From Streptomyces xanthii (GTDB lineage Bacteria; Actinomycetota; Actinomycetes; Streptomycetales; Streptomycetaceae), in contig NZ_CP061281.1 in assembly GCF_014621695.1 (NCBI RefSeq), forward strand, positions 2,294,001-2,358,000: DNA of 64,000 bases, given 5' to 3'. This document shows positions 48,072 through 56,907 of this stretch, piece after piece. The notes beneath the pieces are model-generated. The model saw only the letters and a program-made list of their open reading frames with translations, had not been told where the DNA came from and ran no database searches. How positions within the stretch are numbered: position 1 is the stretch's first letter; each line of letters begins with the position of its first letter. The position numbers and the translations under genes are program-made.

Positions 48072-48584
48072 TCAGCGGTCGGCGACACGCATCTCGAACC
48101 AGGTCGTCTTGCCGCGGGGCAGCAGGTCCACGCCCCAGCGGTCGGAGAGCTTGTCGACGAGGAACAGGCCGCGGCCGGAGAGGTCCAGCGGGCGCACCGG
48201 CATCAGACAGGGCAGCCCGCGCGAGGGATCGCGCACCTCCACCCGGATCCAGCCGCGCCGGCGCAGCATGCGCAGCCCGAAGGCGCGGGCGCCCGTGTGC
48301 CGCACCGCGTTGCCCACGAGCTCGGAGACGAGCAGGACGGCATCCTCGGTCAGCTTCGGGGACAGGCCCCACTGACGCAGGATCACCACCTGGGCGAGCC
48401 GGCGGGCGATCGCCGCGGACTCCGGACGGGACGGCAGAGCCACCTCCGCCTCGGTCGGGTTCCCGAACAACTCCAGCGCCTTCAGCGCGTGTTCGTCCTC
48501 GACCGCGGGAGACCAGCGCGCGGCGGTCGTACTCCCGTTCCGCCGCGGTTGTTCGACACCCTCAAGCCCCGCCATGCCCACCAT
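48072..48584 (-). CDS. RsbW-like ATP-binding (HATPase_c) regulatory protein
   Basis: A 170-residue single-domain ATPase of the anti-sigma factor class widespread in Streptomyces. The N-box is ELVGNAVRHTGA, the G1 box is VRDPSRGLP and the G2 box is GRGLFLVDKLSDRWG. It probably binds a sigma factor or anti-anti-sigma partner, but none is encoded beside it. The ATG at 48584 follows GGGAAGTCATC. A longer upstream frame is unsupported. Confidence 0.85.
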   Translation of the reverse strand: MVGMAGLEGVEQPRRNGSTTAARWSPAVEDEHALKALELFGNPTEAEVALPSRPESAAIARRLAQVVILRQWGLSPKLTEDAVLLVSELVGNAVRHTGARAFGLRMLRRRGWIRVEVRDPSRGLPCLMPVRPLDLSGRGLFLVDKLSDRWGVDLLPRGKTTWFEMRVADR

Positions 48585-48869
48585 GATGACTTCCCGTGGC
48601 CGGTCATGGGGCCGTTCCGGCTGAATAAGCCCCCCGGAACGCCTCATTCCGGTGGGTCGCTCGGGCATATGCCGTTGGCACTTAAGGTATACCTACAGCC
48701 CGCCTGACCTGCGGAAACATCCCCTGACGGGGCAGAATCCGCCTCGCGGGAACCAGGCCCGCTTAAGGTTCCCTTAAGGCGGAGATCATGCGCTCCAACG
48801 AGGTACGGAGATCAACTCCGCTTGCCCGGAGGTGAGTTGATCCCCGTACGTCAGGTGCTCCGGCGGCCG

Positions 48870-49637
48870 TCAGGCGAACTTGGCCTTGCCCGGACCTTCC
48901 TCCACGAAGCTGCGCATTCCGGTCTCCCGGTCCTGGGTCGCGAACAGGCCCGCGAACCAGTTGCGTTCGATGGCGAGGCCCGTCTCCAGGTCCGTCTCCA
49001 GACCGGCGTCGACGCACTCCTTCGCGGCGCGCAGCGCGATCGCCGGGCCCTGCGCCAGCTTCGCCGCCCACGCGTGCGCGGCCTCGAAGACCTCGGCGGC
49101 CGGGACGACACGGTCCACCAGGCCGATGGCCAGCGCCTCGTCGGCGCGCACCTGACGGCCCGTGAAGATGAGGTCCTTGGCCTTGGAGGGGCCGACCAGA
49201 CGCGACAGACGCTGGGTGCCTCCGGCGCCCGGGATCAGGCCCAGCAGGATCTCGGGCTGGCCCAGCTTGGCGTTGTCGGCGGCGATCCGGAAGTCGGCGC
49301 ACAGCGCCAGCTCGCAGCCGCCGCCCAGGGCGTAGCCGGTGACCGCGGCGACGACGGGCTTCGGGATGCGGGCCACCGCCGAGAACGAGTCCTGCAGGGC
49401 CCGGGACCGCACGACCATCGCCGCGTGGTCCATCACCTGCATCTCCTTGATGTCGGCGCCGGCCGCGAAGACCTTCTCGCTGCCGCGCACCACCACGGCC
49501 CGGATGTCGTCCCGGGCCGTGGCCTCTTCGGCGAGTTCCTTGATGCGGTCCTGGATCGCGATGTCCAGGGCGTTCATCGGGGGGCGGTCGAGGCGGATGG
49601 TCCCGACGCCGTCGGCTACTTCGAGGTGAACGGTCAT
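48870..49637 (-). CDS. enoyl-CoA hydratase/isomerase family protein
   Basis: A 255-residue crotonase. It has the oxyanion-hole segments [11 protein letters not shown] and [10 protein letters not shown], and both catalytic glutamates are positioned around [20 protein letters not shown]. It should hydrate 2-enoyl-CoA in fatty acid or branched-chain amino acid breakdown. The next ~200 bases downstream to 48669 hold no other supported gene, and copy B of the dispersed repeat follows upstream. Confidence 0.93.
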   Translation of the reverse strand: MTVHLEVADGVGTIRLDRPPMNALDIAIQDRIKELAEEATARDDIRAVVVRGSEKVFAAGADIKEMQVMDHAAMVVRSRALQDSFSAVARIPKPVVAAVTGYALGGGCELALCADFRIAADNAKLGQPEILLGLIPGAGGTQRLSRLVGPSKAKDLIFTGRQVRADEALAIGLVDRVVPAAEVFEAAHAWAAKLAQGPAIALRAAKECVDAGLETDLETGLAIERNWFAGLFATQDRETGMRSFVEEGPGKAKFA

Positions 49638-49702
49638 GCTCCGCAGGTTAGCGGGCGTTCACCCTGTGGGGGGCGGTGCGGTTCGTCACGTGACCTCGCC
49701 GC

Positions 49703-49827
49703 CGGTGGGGGTTGCTCGCGCAGTTCCCCGCGCCCCTGAAGGCATGCGCTGCGCGCAGCCTTCATCGGGGGAATGCCGCCCGAAGGGCGTGCATTCCAGG
49801 GGCGCGGGGAACTGCGCGACCAGCCAC
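49703..49827. repeat. dispersed cloverleaf inverted repeat, copy B
   Basis: Left arm from CCGGTGGGGGTTGCTCGCGC, right arm CAGGGGCGCGGGGAACTGC and GACCAGCC to 49827. The arms differ from copy C at the outer end: the left reads GGTTGCTCGC while the right reads GACCAGCCACGACGGG as in copy D. Inner hairpins use CATCGGGG and GAATGC/GCATTC. It lies directly after the stop of L,D-transpeptidase 1 (minus strand). Confidence 0.83.
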
Positions 49828-49865
49828 GACGGGCCCGCGGACGAATCCTCGGGTCCGACCCGGGG

Positions 49866-51065
49866 TCACTTCTTCCAGTCGGCCCAGGACATGTTCCAGC
49901 CGTTGTACCCGTTGTCAGGGGCCACCGTCTGGTCGTGGGAGTTCTTGACGACCACCACGTCGCCGACCATCGAGCGGTCGAAGAACCAGGCCGCCGAGAC
50001 CTTCTTGTCGTAGCCGCCGCGCACATCCGCCAGGCCCACACAGCCGTGGCTGGAGTTGACGTTGCCGAAGGTGCCGCCGCCCCAGTAGTTGCCGTGGATG
50101 AACGTGCCGGAGTTGGTGAGGCGCATGGCGTGCGGGACGTCCTTGATGTCGTACTCGCCGCCGTAGCCGACCGTGTCACCGTTCATGCGGGTCACCCGGA
50201 GCCGCTCGCTGATGACCATCTGCCCGTTCCACGTGTCGTAGCCGGGCTTGCCCGTGGTCACCGGGATCTTCTTGATGACCTTGCCGTCGCGCTCGACGGT
50301 CATCATGTGCTTCTTCGCGTCGACCGTGGAGACCTGGCTCCGGCCGATCGTGAACTTCACGGTCCGCACCTGCTTGCCGTAGACGCCGTCACGGCCCTCG
50401 ACGCCGTCCAGGTTCATCTTCACGGTGACCTTCGTGCCCGCCGCCCAGTACTTCTCGGGACGGAAGTCGAGCCGGTCGTTGCCGAACCAGTGGCCCTCGA
50501 CGTCGACGGCCGGTTCGGTCTTGATCGAGATGGCCTTCTCGACGTCCTCGGGGTGCGTGATGCCCCGCGTGAAGCGCACCGAGAACGGCATGCCGACGCC
50601 GACCTTCGAACCGTCCTCCGGCGTGAACGTGCCGACGAACGTGTTCTGCGGGGTCAGCGTCGTGAACGACGAGTCCTTCGCCGACTCACGGCCCGCCGAG
50701 TCCTTCGCCACCGCGTGGACCTTGTACTTGGTCGACGCGGCCAGGTGGTGCGCCGGCGTCCAGGTCGTGCCGCCGTCGGTGATCGCGCCCTGGACCGGGT
50801 TGCCCTTGCTGTCCTCGACCTCGACCTGGGACAGCCGGCCCTTGTCCGCCGTCACCTTCAGCGCGCCGCTCGTGGCCACGCCGCCCGCGCCGTCCTTCGG
50901 CGCGACGGTGACGACGGCCTCCGACGGCTTGTTCGCCTCGGCCGCCTTGTCCGCTTTGCCCTTGCCGTCGCTGCCCGCGTCCGAACCGCCTCCACCACCG
51001 CACGCGGTGACCAGCAGCAGCGCCGCCCCCAGCAGAGCCGCCGATATCGGTCGTCGCCCGTTCAA
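49866..51065 (-). CDS. L,D-transpeptidase lipoprotein 1 (Ig-like plus YkuD)
   Basis: A 399-residue secreted enzyme making 3-3 peptidoglycan crosslinks. The signal is short with lipobox VTAC, then a Gly/Ser/Lys linker. Two Ig-like domains follow, and the YkuD domain has the catalytic IHGNYWGGGTFG ... SHGCVGLAD with cysteine and histidine. The C-terminus ends WNMSWADWKK. The TTG at 51065 behind GAGGGGAGAACAGAATC has the better ribosome site than the GTG at 51086. It is paralogous to the next gene, with the same order and length. Confidence 0.9.
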   Translation of the reverse strand: MNGRRPISAALLGAALLLVTACGGGGGSDAGSDGKGKADKAAEANKPSEAVVTVAPKDGAGGVATSGALKVTADKGRLSQVEVEDSKGNPVQGAITDGGTTWTPAHHLAASTKYKVHAVAKDSAGRESAKDSSFTTLTPQNTFVGTFTPEDGSKVGVGMPFSVRFTRGITHPEDVEKAISIKTEPAVDVEGHWFGNDRLDFRPEKYWAAGTKVTVKMNLDGVEGRDGVYGKQVRTVKFTIGRSQVSTVDAKKHMMTVERDGKVIKKIPVTTGKPGYDTWNGQMVISERLRVTRMNGDTVGYGGEYDIKDVPHAMRLTNSGTFIHGNYWGGGTFGNVNSSHGCVGLADVRGGYDKKVSAAWFFDRSMVGDVVVVKNSHDQTVAPDNGYNGWNMSWADWKK

Positions 51066-51242
51066 GATTCTGTTCTCCCCTCGCACGGCCTCGGTCTCAA
51101 GGCCCGCACTCCCCGCGCGTCCGCGCGCGCACTGCGAAAGATAACCACACGACCTGCGGAAACGGATCCCCGTGTTATGTCACCGTTCCGTCCCAACCGG
51201 CCCGCGGCACCCCTCCCCCGCATTTTTCCCGGCGCGGCCCGC

Positions 51243-52442
51243 CTATGAACGCGCGGAACCCGCCTTCCACTTGGACCAGCCCAGGTTCCAGCCGCCCAGA
51301 CCGTTGTCCGGCGCCACCTGCTTGTCGGCGCTGCCGCGCACCTCGACGACGTCCCCGACGAGCGTGCGGTCGAAGAACCAGCCGGCCGGCGTCAGCGCGC
51401 TGCCGCCCTTCACGTCCCGCAGCCCGACACACCCGTGGCTGACGTTGCTGGACCCGAAGACGCCCTGCGACCAGTAGTTGCCGTGCAGGAAGGTGCCGGA
51501 GTCGGTGAGCCGGATCGCGTGCGGCACGTCGGGGATGTCGTACTCGCCGCCGAAGCCGACGGTGCGGCTGTTCATACGGGTGACCTCGAGCATCTCGGAG
51601 ACCACCATCTTCCCGTTGTACGTCGTCGAGCGCGGCGCCCCCGCCGTGATGGGCAGGGTGTCGAGGAGCTCCCCGTCGCGGCGCACCTGCATCGTGTGGT
51701 TCTTCGCGTCGACGAGGCTGACCTGGCTGCGGCCGACCGTGAACGAGAACGTCTTGCGCTGCAGACCGTAGACGCCGGGGGCGCCCTCCACGTCCCGCAG
51801 ATCGAGCGCGACGGTGACCTCGGTGCCCGGCTTCCAGTACTTCTCGGGGCGGAAGTCGAGCCGCGTCTTCCCGAACCAGTGCGGGGCGACCTCGACCGCC
51901 GGGCGGGCGGTGACCGAGACGGCCTTCTCGACGGCAGCGCGGTTGCGGATCTCCCGGTTGAACTCCAGCTTCACGATCATGCCGGTGCCGACCGTGGCGC
52001 GGTTCTCGGGCGTGACGTAGCCGATGAACCGCTCGTCGGGGACGGCCGTCGTGAACGTGGTGTGCCGGGCCGAGCGGCGTCCCTCGCCGTCGACCGCGAC
52101 CGCGTCCACCGTGTACTTCGCGGCGAGGGCGAGCCGGCCGCCGCCGGGGCCGGTCGGCCGCCAGGTCCGGCCGTCGTCCTCGAGCCGGCCCGGCACCCGC
52201 TCCTCCTGGGCGTCCCGCGTCCGCACCACCTTCACCGACTGCAGATGCCCCTCGGGGACCTCGACGCGGAGCCGTTCGCCCGTGCTCACCCCCCGCTTCG
52301 CGTCGTCCGGCGACACCCGGATCAGGTCCTCGGGCGAGCGCGGCTTGCCGAGCTCCTCGTCCGCCGCGTCGCATCCGGCGAAGATCAGTACGGCGGCCAG
52401 GGCCGCCCCCGCGCGCCGTGCGCGCCTCACAGCTGTTCTCAC
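51243..52442 (-). CDS. L,D-transpeptidase lipoprotein 2 (Ig-like plus YkuD)
   Basis: A 399-residue paralogue of the previous protein. Signal RRARRAGAALAAVLIFAGC, two Ig-like domains, and a YkuD domain with LHGNYWSQGVFG and SHGCVGLRD. The basic N-terminus is longer. The GTG at 52442 was chosen because the next upstream Met (at 52526) lies in non-protein sequence. It should also crosslink peptidoglycan 3-3. It diverges from glgX across 104 bases. Confidence 0.9.
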   Translation of the reverse strand: MRTAVRRARRAGAALAAVLIFAGCDAADEELGKPRSPEDLIRVSPDDAKRGVSTGERLRVEVPEGHLQSVKVVRTRDAQEERVPGRLEDDGRTWRPTGPGGGRLALAAKYTVDAVAVDGEGRRSARHTTFTTAVPDERFIGYVTPENRATVGTGMIVKLEFNREIRNRAAVEKAVSVTARPAVEVAPHWFGKTRLDFRPEKYWKPGTEVTVALDLRDVEGAPGVYGLQRKTFSFTVGRSQVSLVDAKNHTMQVRRDGELLDTLPITAGAPRSTTYNGKMVVSEMLEVTRMNSRTVGFGGEYDIPDVPHAIRLTDSGTFLHGNYWSQGVFGSSNVSHGCVGLRDVKGGSALTPAGWFFDRTLVGDVVEVRGSADKQVAPDNGLGGWNLGWSKWKAGSARS

Positions 52443-52546
52443 GCCAGCCCCAACGACGGGCACCCCGCCGGGGAAACGTGCGTGCGAGCCACGGAGGCTC
52501 TGGGCAGAACAACTGGAGAGCCCCACGAGCCGCGGGAGGCCGACAG

Positions 52547-54778
52547 GTGTCGAGCGCAGCCGAGCAGGAGGCGGTGCCCGCCCCGGCGCCGTACGGGAGA
52601 ACGCGCGGGCGGACCCCGCCGGTGGAGCCGATGTGGCCGGGCACGCCCGCGCCGCTCGGCGCCCGCCACCGGGTCGGCCCGGACGGGGTCGCCGGCACCA
52701 ACTTCGCGCTGTGGGCGGGCGGCGCCGAGTCCGTCGAGCTGTGCCTGTTCGACGCCGAGGGCCGCGAACGGCGCTCCCCGCTGGCCGAGTCGACGCACGA
52801 GATCTGGCACGGCTTCGTGCCCGGCGTGCTGCCCGGGCAGCGCTACGGGTTCCGGGTGCACGGCCGCTGGGACCCGTGGACCGGCGCCCGCTGGAACCCG
52901 GCCAAGCTGCTCCTGGATCCGTACGCCCGTGCCGTGGACGGGGAGTTCACCCTGCCCGCCGCGGTCTACGGCCACGTACGGGACTGGCCCGAGCAGCACG
53001 TCGCGGACACCGTGCGCGACGAACGGGACTCGGCGCCGTACGTGCCCAAGGGGGTCGTCGTGCACGACGACGGGCCCGACGACCTGTGGGCCGACGACCG
53101 CAGGCCGAAGACGCCCTGGGCCGACACCGTCATCTACGAACTGCACGTGCGCGGCTTCACCCGCCGGCACCCGGGGATCCCCGAGGAGCTGCGCGGCACG
53201 TACGCGGGGCTCGCGCATCCGGCGGCGATCGCGCACCTGGTGCGGCTCGGGGTGACGGCCGTGGAACTGCTGCCCGTGCACCAGTTCGCGCACGAGGACC
53301 ATCTGCTGCGGCGCGGACTGCGCAACCACTGGGGCTACAACTCGATCGGCTACTTCGCCCCGCACGCCGGGTACGCGGCCACCGGCACCGGCGGACAGCA
53401 GGTCGGCGAGTTCCGGCGGATGGTGCGGGCGCTGCACGACGCGGGCATCGAGGTGATCCTCGACGTCGTCTACAACCACACGGCGGAGGCGGGCGAGCTC
53501 GGCCCGACGCTGTCCCTGAAGGGCATCGACAACCGCGGCTACTACCGGCTCCAGGACGACGCCCGCCGCTACGCCGACTACACGGGCTGCGGCAACACAC
53601 TGCACGTCGTCCAGCCGCACGTGCTGCGGCTGATCACCGACTCGCTGCGGTACTGGGTGACCGAGATGGGCGTCGACGGCTTCCGCTTCGACCTCGCGGC
53701 GGCACTGGCCCGCTCGATGCACGACGTCGACATGCTCTCCCCCTTCCTCGCGGTCATCGCGCAGGACCCGGTGCTGCGCCGCGTGAAGCTCATCGCGGAG
53801 CCGTGGGACGTCGGCTCGGGCGGCTATCAGGTGGGCGCCTTCCCACCCCTGTGGACGGAGTGGAACGACCGCTACCGCGACGCCGTACGGGACTTCTGGC
53901 GGGGCGCGCTGCCCGATGTGCGGGATCTCGGGTACCGGCTCTCGGGGTCGAGCGACCTGTACGCGTGGGGTGGCCGGCGCCCGTACGCCTCGGTCAACTT
54001 CGTCACCGCGCACGACGGTTTCACCCTGCGCGACCTCGTGTCGTACGAGCGCAAGCACAACGAGGCGAACGGCGAGGGCAACCGGGACGGGACCGACGAC
54101 AACCGGGCCTGGAACTGCGGGGTCGAGGGCGAGACCGACGATCCCGGCGTACGGGCCCTGCGGCGGCGGCAGTCGCGGAACCTGCTGGCGACGCTGCTGC
54201 TGTCCACGGGGGTGCCGATGCTCGTCGCCGGGGACGAGTTCGGGCGGACCCAGGGCGGCAACAACAACGCGTACTGCCAGGACAACGAGACCGGCTGGGT
54301 CGACTGGAGCCTCCTGGAGGAGCCGGAGTGGCAGGCGCTGGCCGCGCTGACGGCGCGGCTGATCGCGCTGCGGCACGCGCATCCGGTGCTGCGGCGGCGG
54401 GCGTTCTTCTCGGGGCGGGCGCGAGCCGCGGACGGGCTGCGGGATCTGGCCTGGTTCACGGTGCGGGGCGAGGAGATGACGGAGCGGGACTGGTTCGCGC
54501 CGGCCGCGTCACTGGGCATGTACCTGTCTGGCCGGGACATTCCCGGGCGGGACGCGCGGGGGCACGCCGTGCGGGACGAGAGCTTCCTCGTGCTGCTGCA
54601 CGCGGGTGAGGGGGCGGTGTCGTGGGTGCTGCCGGGTGAGCCGTGGGGGCGGCGGTACGAGGTGCTGGTCGACACGGGTGCCGAGTCCGGGGTCGTCTCG
54701 CCCGGCGTGGTGCACCCCGGCGGCGCCGAGCTGTTGGTCGAGCCCCGCACGGTGTTGTTGCTCCGGGTCGTGGAGTAG
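52547..54778 (+). CDS. glgX: glycogen debranching enzyme
   Basis: A 743-residue GH13 isoamylase-type debranching enzyme. The N-terminal CBM48-like region (GTNFALWAGGAESVELCLF) precedes the catalytic barrel. The nucleophile Asp is in DGFRFDLAAA (about 382), the acid Glu in IAEPWDVG (about 418) and the HD pair in FVTAHDGFTL (about 489). It cleaves alpha-1,6 branches of glycogen or maltodextrin. The start is the GTG at 52547, 7 bases after GGGAGG; a Met at 52418 lies in the divergent promoter region and is rejected. Confidence 0.95.
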   Translation: MSSAAEQEAVPAPAPYGRTRGRTPPVEPMWPGTPAPLGARHRVGPDGVAGTNFALWAGGAESVELCLFDAEGRERRSPLAESTHEIWHGFVPGVLPGQRYGFRVHGRWDPWTGARWNPAKLLLDPYARAVDGEFTLPAAVYGHVRDWPEQHVADTVRDERDSAPYVPKGVVVHDDGPDDLWADDRRPKTPWADTVIYELHVRGFTRRHPGIPEELRGTYAGLAHPAAIAHLVRLGVTAVELLPVHQFAHEDHLLRRGLRNHWGYNSIGYFAPHAGYAATGTGGQQVGEFRRMVRALHDAGIEVILDVVYNHTAEAGELGPTLSLKGIDNRGYYRLQDDARRYADYTGCGNTLHVVQPHVLRLITDSLRYWVTEMGVDGFRFDLAAALARSMHDVDMLSPFLAVIAQDPVLRRVKLIAEPWDVGSGGYQVGAFPPLWTEWNDRYRDAVRDFWRGALPDVRDLGYRLSGSSDLYAWGGRRPYASVNFVTAHDGFTLRDLVSYERKHNEANGEGNRDGTDDNRAWNCGVEGETDDPGVRALRRRQSRNLLATLLLSTGVPMLVAGDEFGRTQGGNNNAYCQDNETGWVDWSLLEEPEWQALAALTARLIALRHAHPVLRRRAFFSGRARAADGLRDLAWFTVRGEEMTERDWFAPAASLGMYLSGRDIPGRDARGHAVRDESFLVLLHAGEGAVSWVLPGEPWGRRYEVLVDTGAESGVVSPGVVHPGGAELLVEPRTVLLLRVVE

Positions 54779-54785
54779 CCCGTTT

Positions 54786-54926
54786 GTCTGCGGCCCCGGT
54801 GGGGGCTGGTCGCGCAGTTCCCCGCGCCCCTGATGAGGCTGCGCCTCATCGGGGAAATGCGACGCGAAGCGTCTGCATTTCAGGGGCGCGGGGAACTGCG
54901 CGACCAGCCCCCACGCACCCGCAGAC
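54786..54926. repeat. dispersed cloverleaf inverted repeat, copy C
   Basis: Outermost GTCTGCGG (54786-54793) pairs with CCGCAGAC (54919-54926). Inside, GGTGGGGGCTGGTCGCGCAG pairs with CGCGACCAGCCCCCAC. Two hairpins make the lobes: GATGAGGC-TGC-GCCTCATC, and GAAATGC-GACGC-GAA-GCGTC-T-GCATTTC. It begins 7 bases after the glgX stop and precedes the convergent VOC gene. Confidence 0.86.
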
Positions 54927-54931
54927 GAAGA

Positions 54932-55351
54932 TCAGCCGCGCGGCTCGCCCGCATACGTGCCGAAGGACCACTTGTTCCCCTCGGGATCGAGCACGGCGAA
55001 CTCGCGGCTTCCGTAGGGCTGGTCCTCGATCTCGCGGAGGATCTTGACGCCCGCGTCGACGAGCCGCCCGTACAGTTCGTCGACCCGCGCCGTCACGACG
55101 TAGCAGCCGAACGAGCCGGGCCGCAGGCTCCAGTTGCCGGCCTCGTCGTCCACCGGTTTGGCGGAGCCGAGCATGATCCCGCCTCCTTCCGGCCAGTCGA
55201 GCTGCGCGTGGGCGACGCGGTCGCCGTCCTCGTGGACGGCGGTGCGCAGGAATCCGACCGTGCCGACGAGGAAGTCGATCAGGGCGGGCGCGTCGTCGGC
55301 CTGGAGGGTGGGCCAGACGGTGGGCGGAGGGGTGTTCTGTGTCGTGTTCAT
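54932..55351 (-). CDS. VOC-family (glyoxalase/bleomycin-resistance-fold) protein
   Basis: A 139-residue vicinal-oxygen-chelate fold protein. It has the LQADDAPALIDFLVGTVGF start, AQLDWPEGGGIMLGS mid-strand and the FAVLDPEGNKWSFGTY final strand. Only one or two metal ligands are plausible, so ligand binding is as likely as catalysis. The ATG at 55351 overlaps the AraC gene stop (ATGA), so it is translationally coupled to that regulator. Confidence 0.88.
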   Translation of the reverse strand: MNTTQNTPPPTVWPTLQADDAPALIDFLVGTVGFLRTAVHEDGDRVAHAQLDWPEGGGIMLGSAKPVDDEAGNWSLRPGSFGCYVVTARVDELYGRLVDAGVKILREIEDQPYGSREFAVLDPEGNKWSFGTYAGEPRG

Positions 55352-56214
55352 GAGTCCGATTCTTCGCCGTTGAGGTGCCCCCCGGCTTGGATGTTCCGGC
55401 ACTCCTCGGCGAGCCACGCGGTCGGGCTCAGGCCGGTGTAGCGGTGGAACGCGCGGACGAGGTGGGAGTGGTCGGCGTAGCCGTGTGCGGCGGCGACCCG
55501 GGCGAGGTCGGGCGGGGCGCCGCGGGCGACGGCGCGGACGACGGCGGCCTTGGCGTGCTGGAAGCGCATGAGACGGGCGGCCTGCCCGGGGCTGAGGCCG
55601 GTCTCGGCGCGGAAGAGGGTGGTGAGCCGGCGCTCGCTGAGGGCGACGTGCGCGGCGAGCCCGGGCAGCGTGCCCGCGCCGCGGTGCCGGGCGAGCCAGG
55701 TCCAGGCCTCGGCGACCTCGGGGCGGACACCGGCGAAGGGATCGTCGTCGGGGCGCAGGTACGCGGCGAGGCAGGCGAAGCGGTCGGCCCAGCCGGGCAG
55801 CTCGTGGAGCCGGTCGCGGATCCGGGCGGCGGCGGGCCCGAACACGTCGGTGCCCTCGGTGACGATCTCCCCCGACAGCGCGGCGGCGGGGACGCCGAGC
55901 ACGGCACGGGCGGCGAGCGGATGCAGGGAGAGCTGGATGCCGGCCTCGTGCGCGGGCTGCGCGATGAAGGCGGGGGCCTGGTGCAGCCCGCCCACGACGA
56001 TGTCGGTGCGGACGGCGCCCGTGCCGGTGGCCTGCTCGGCGGTGGCGCCGCCGACGACGGGCCCGTCGAGGGAGAAGATCACGGTCAGGTACGGGGAGGG
56101 CAGCCCGCGGTGCAGCGCGGGCCGCTGCCCCTCGCTGCGGTATCCGATCGCCGAGACGATCGGGCCACCGGGCCGCGGCGTCGCGCGCACGAACTCCTGG
56201 GAGCCGCCGCTCAT
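55348..56214 (-). CDS. AraC-family transcriptional regulator
   Basis: A 288-residue regulator. An N-terminal cupin-like ligand domain is followed by a double HTH at the C-terminus (HVALSERRLTTLFRAETGLSP and YADHSHLVRAFHRYTGLSPTAW in pieces, residues ~190-280). It may control the coupled VOC gene and itself. It overlaps that gene by four bases. Confidence 0.9.
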   Translation of the reverse strand: MSGGSQEFVRATPRPGGPIVSAIGYRSEGQRPALHRGLPSPYLTVIFSLDGPVVGGATAEQATGTGAVRTDIVVGGLHQAPAFIAQPAHEAGIQLSLHPLAARAVLGVPAAALSGEIVTEGTDVFGPAAARIRDRLHELPGWADRFACLAAYLRPDDDPFAGVRPEVAEAWTWLARHRGAGTLPGLAAHVALSERRLTTLFRAETGLSPGQAARLMRFQHAKAAVVRAVARGAPPDLARVAAAHGYADHSHLVRAFHRYTGLSPTAWLAEECRNIQAGGHLNGEESDS

Positions 56215-56247
56215 GCTTCCAGTATGGGGACGGACCGGCCGGGGCGG

Positions 56248-56907
56248 CTATCCGAGAATTTTCCGGTCGTACGCCACGGCGACCGCCGCCGCGCGGTCCT
56301 TGACGCCCAACTTGGCGTAGATGTGGGTGAGATGGGTCTTCACGGTGGCCTCGCTGATGAACAGTTCGCGGGCGATCTCCTTGTTGGAGGTGCCCTTGGA
56401 GACGAGGAGGAGGACCTCGCGCTCGCGTGCGGAGAGGGTCTCGTCGGCGGAGGCGGCCGGGGTGCGGACGGCGGTGACCAGGCGGGACGCGACGGCGGGC
56501 GACAGGACGGTGCGTCCTTCGGCGGCGGCGCGGACGGCGGTGAAGAGTTCCTCGCGCGGGGCGTCCTTGAGGAGGTAGCCGGTGGCGCCGGCCTCGATCG
56601 CGGGGAGGGTGTCGGAGTCGGTGTCGTAGGTGGTCAGGACGAGGACCCGGGCGCGGGCGCCGCGGCGGGTCAGTTCCCTGATCGCGTCGACTCCCCCGCC
56701 GCCGGGCATGCGCAGGTCCATGAGGACGACGTCGGGGTCGAGTTCGGCGGCGCGGGCGACGCCCTCGACGCCGTCGGCGGCCTCGCCGAGGACGGTGAAC
56801 CCGGGGGCGGACTCGAACATGCCGCGCAGGCCGTTCCGTACGACGGGGTGGTCGTCGACGATGAGGAGGCTGATCGGGGCGGCGCCGCCGGGGGCTTCAC
56901 TGGTCAT
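56248..56907 (-). CDS. LuxR-family response regulator
   Basis: A 219-residue NarL/LuxR response regulator. The receiver has DDHPVVRNGL with the phospho-acceptor Asp in VVLMDLRMPG, and the effector is LSAREREVLLLVSKGTSNKEI plus TVKTHLTHIYAKLGV. It overlaps the kinase gene by 11 bases and ends the minus-strand ABC/two-component operon. Confidence 0.94.
   Translation of the reverse strand: MTSEAPGGAAPISLLIVDDHPVVRNGLRGMFESAPGFTVLGEAADGVEGVARAAELDPDVVLMDLRMPGGGGVDAIRELTRRGARARVLVLTTYDTDSDTLPAIEAGATGYLLKDAPREELFTAVRAAAEGRTVLSPAVASRLVTAVRTPAASADETLSAREREVLLLVSKGTSNKEIARELFISEATVKTHLTHIYAKLGVKDRAAAVAVAYDRKILG

Noticed and set aside
48669..48869. Possible gene between the RsbW-like and enoyl-CoA hydratase genes
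   Set aside because: The 201-base interval has no credible frame; it is probably the shared leader of the RsbW-like gene and the 3' region of the hydratase.
52439..54382. 647-residue minus-strand open frame
   Set aside because: It is antisense to glgX, which carries all GH13 catalytic motifs.
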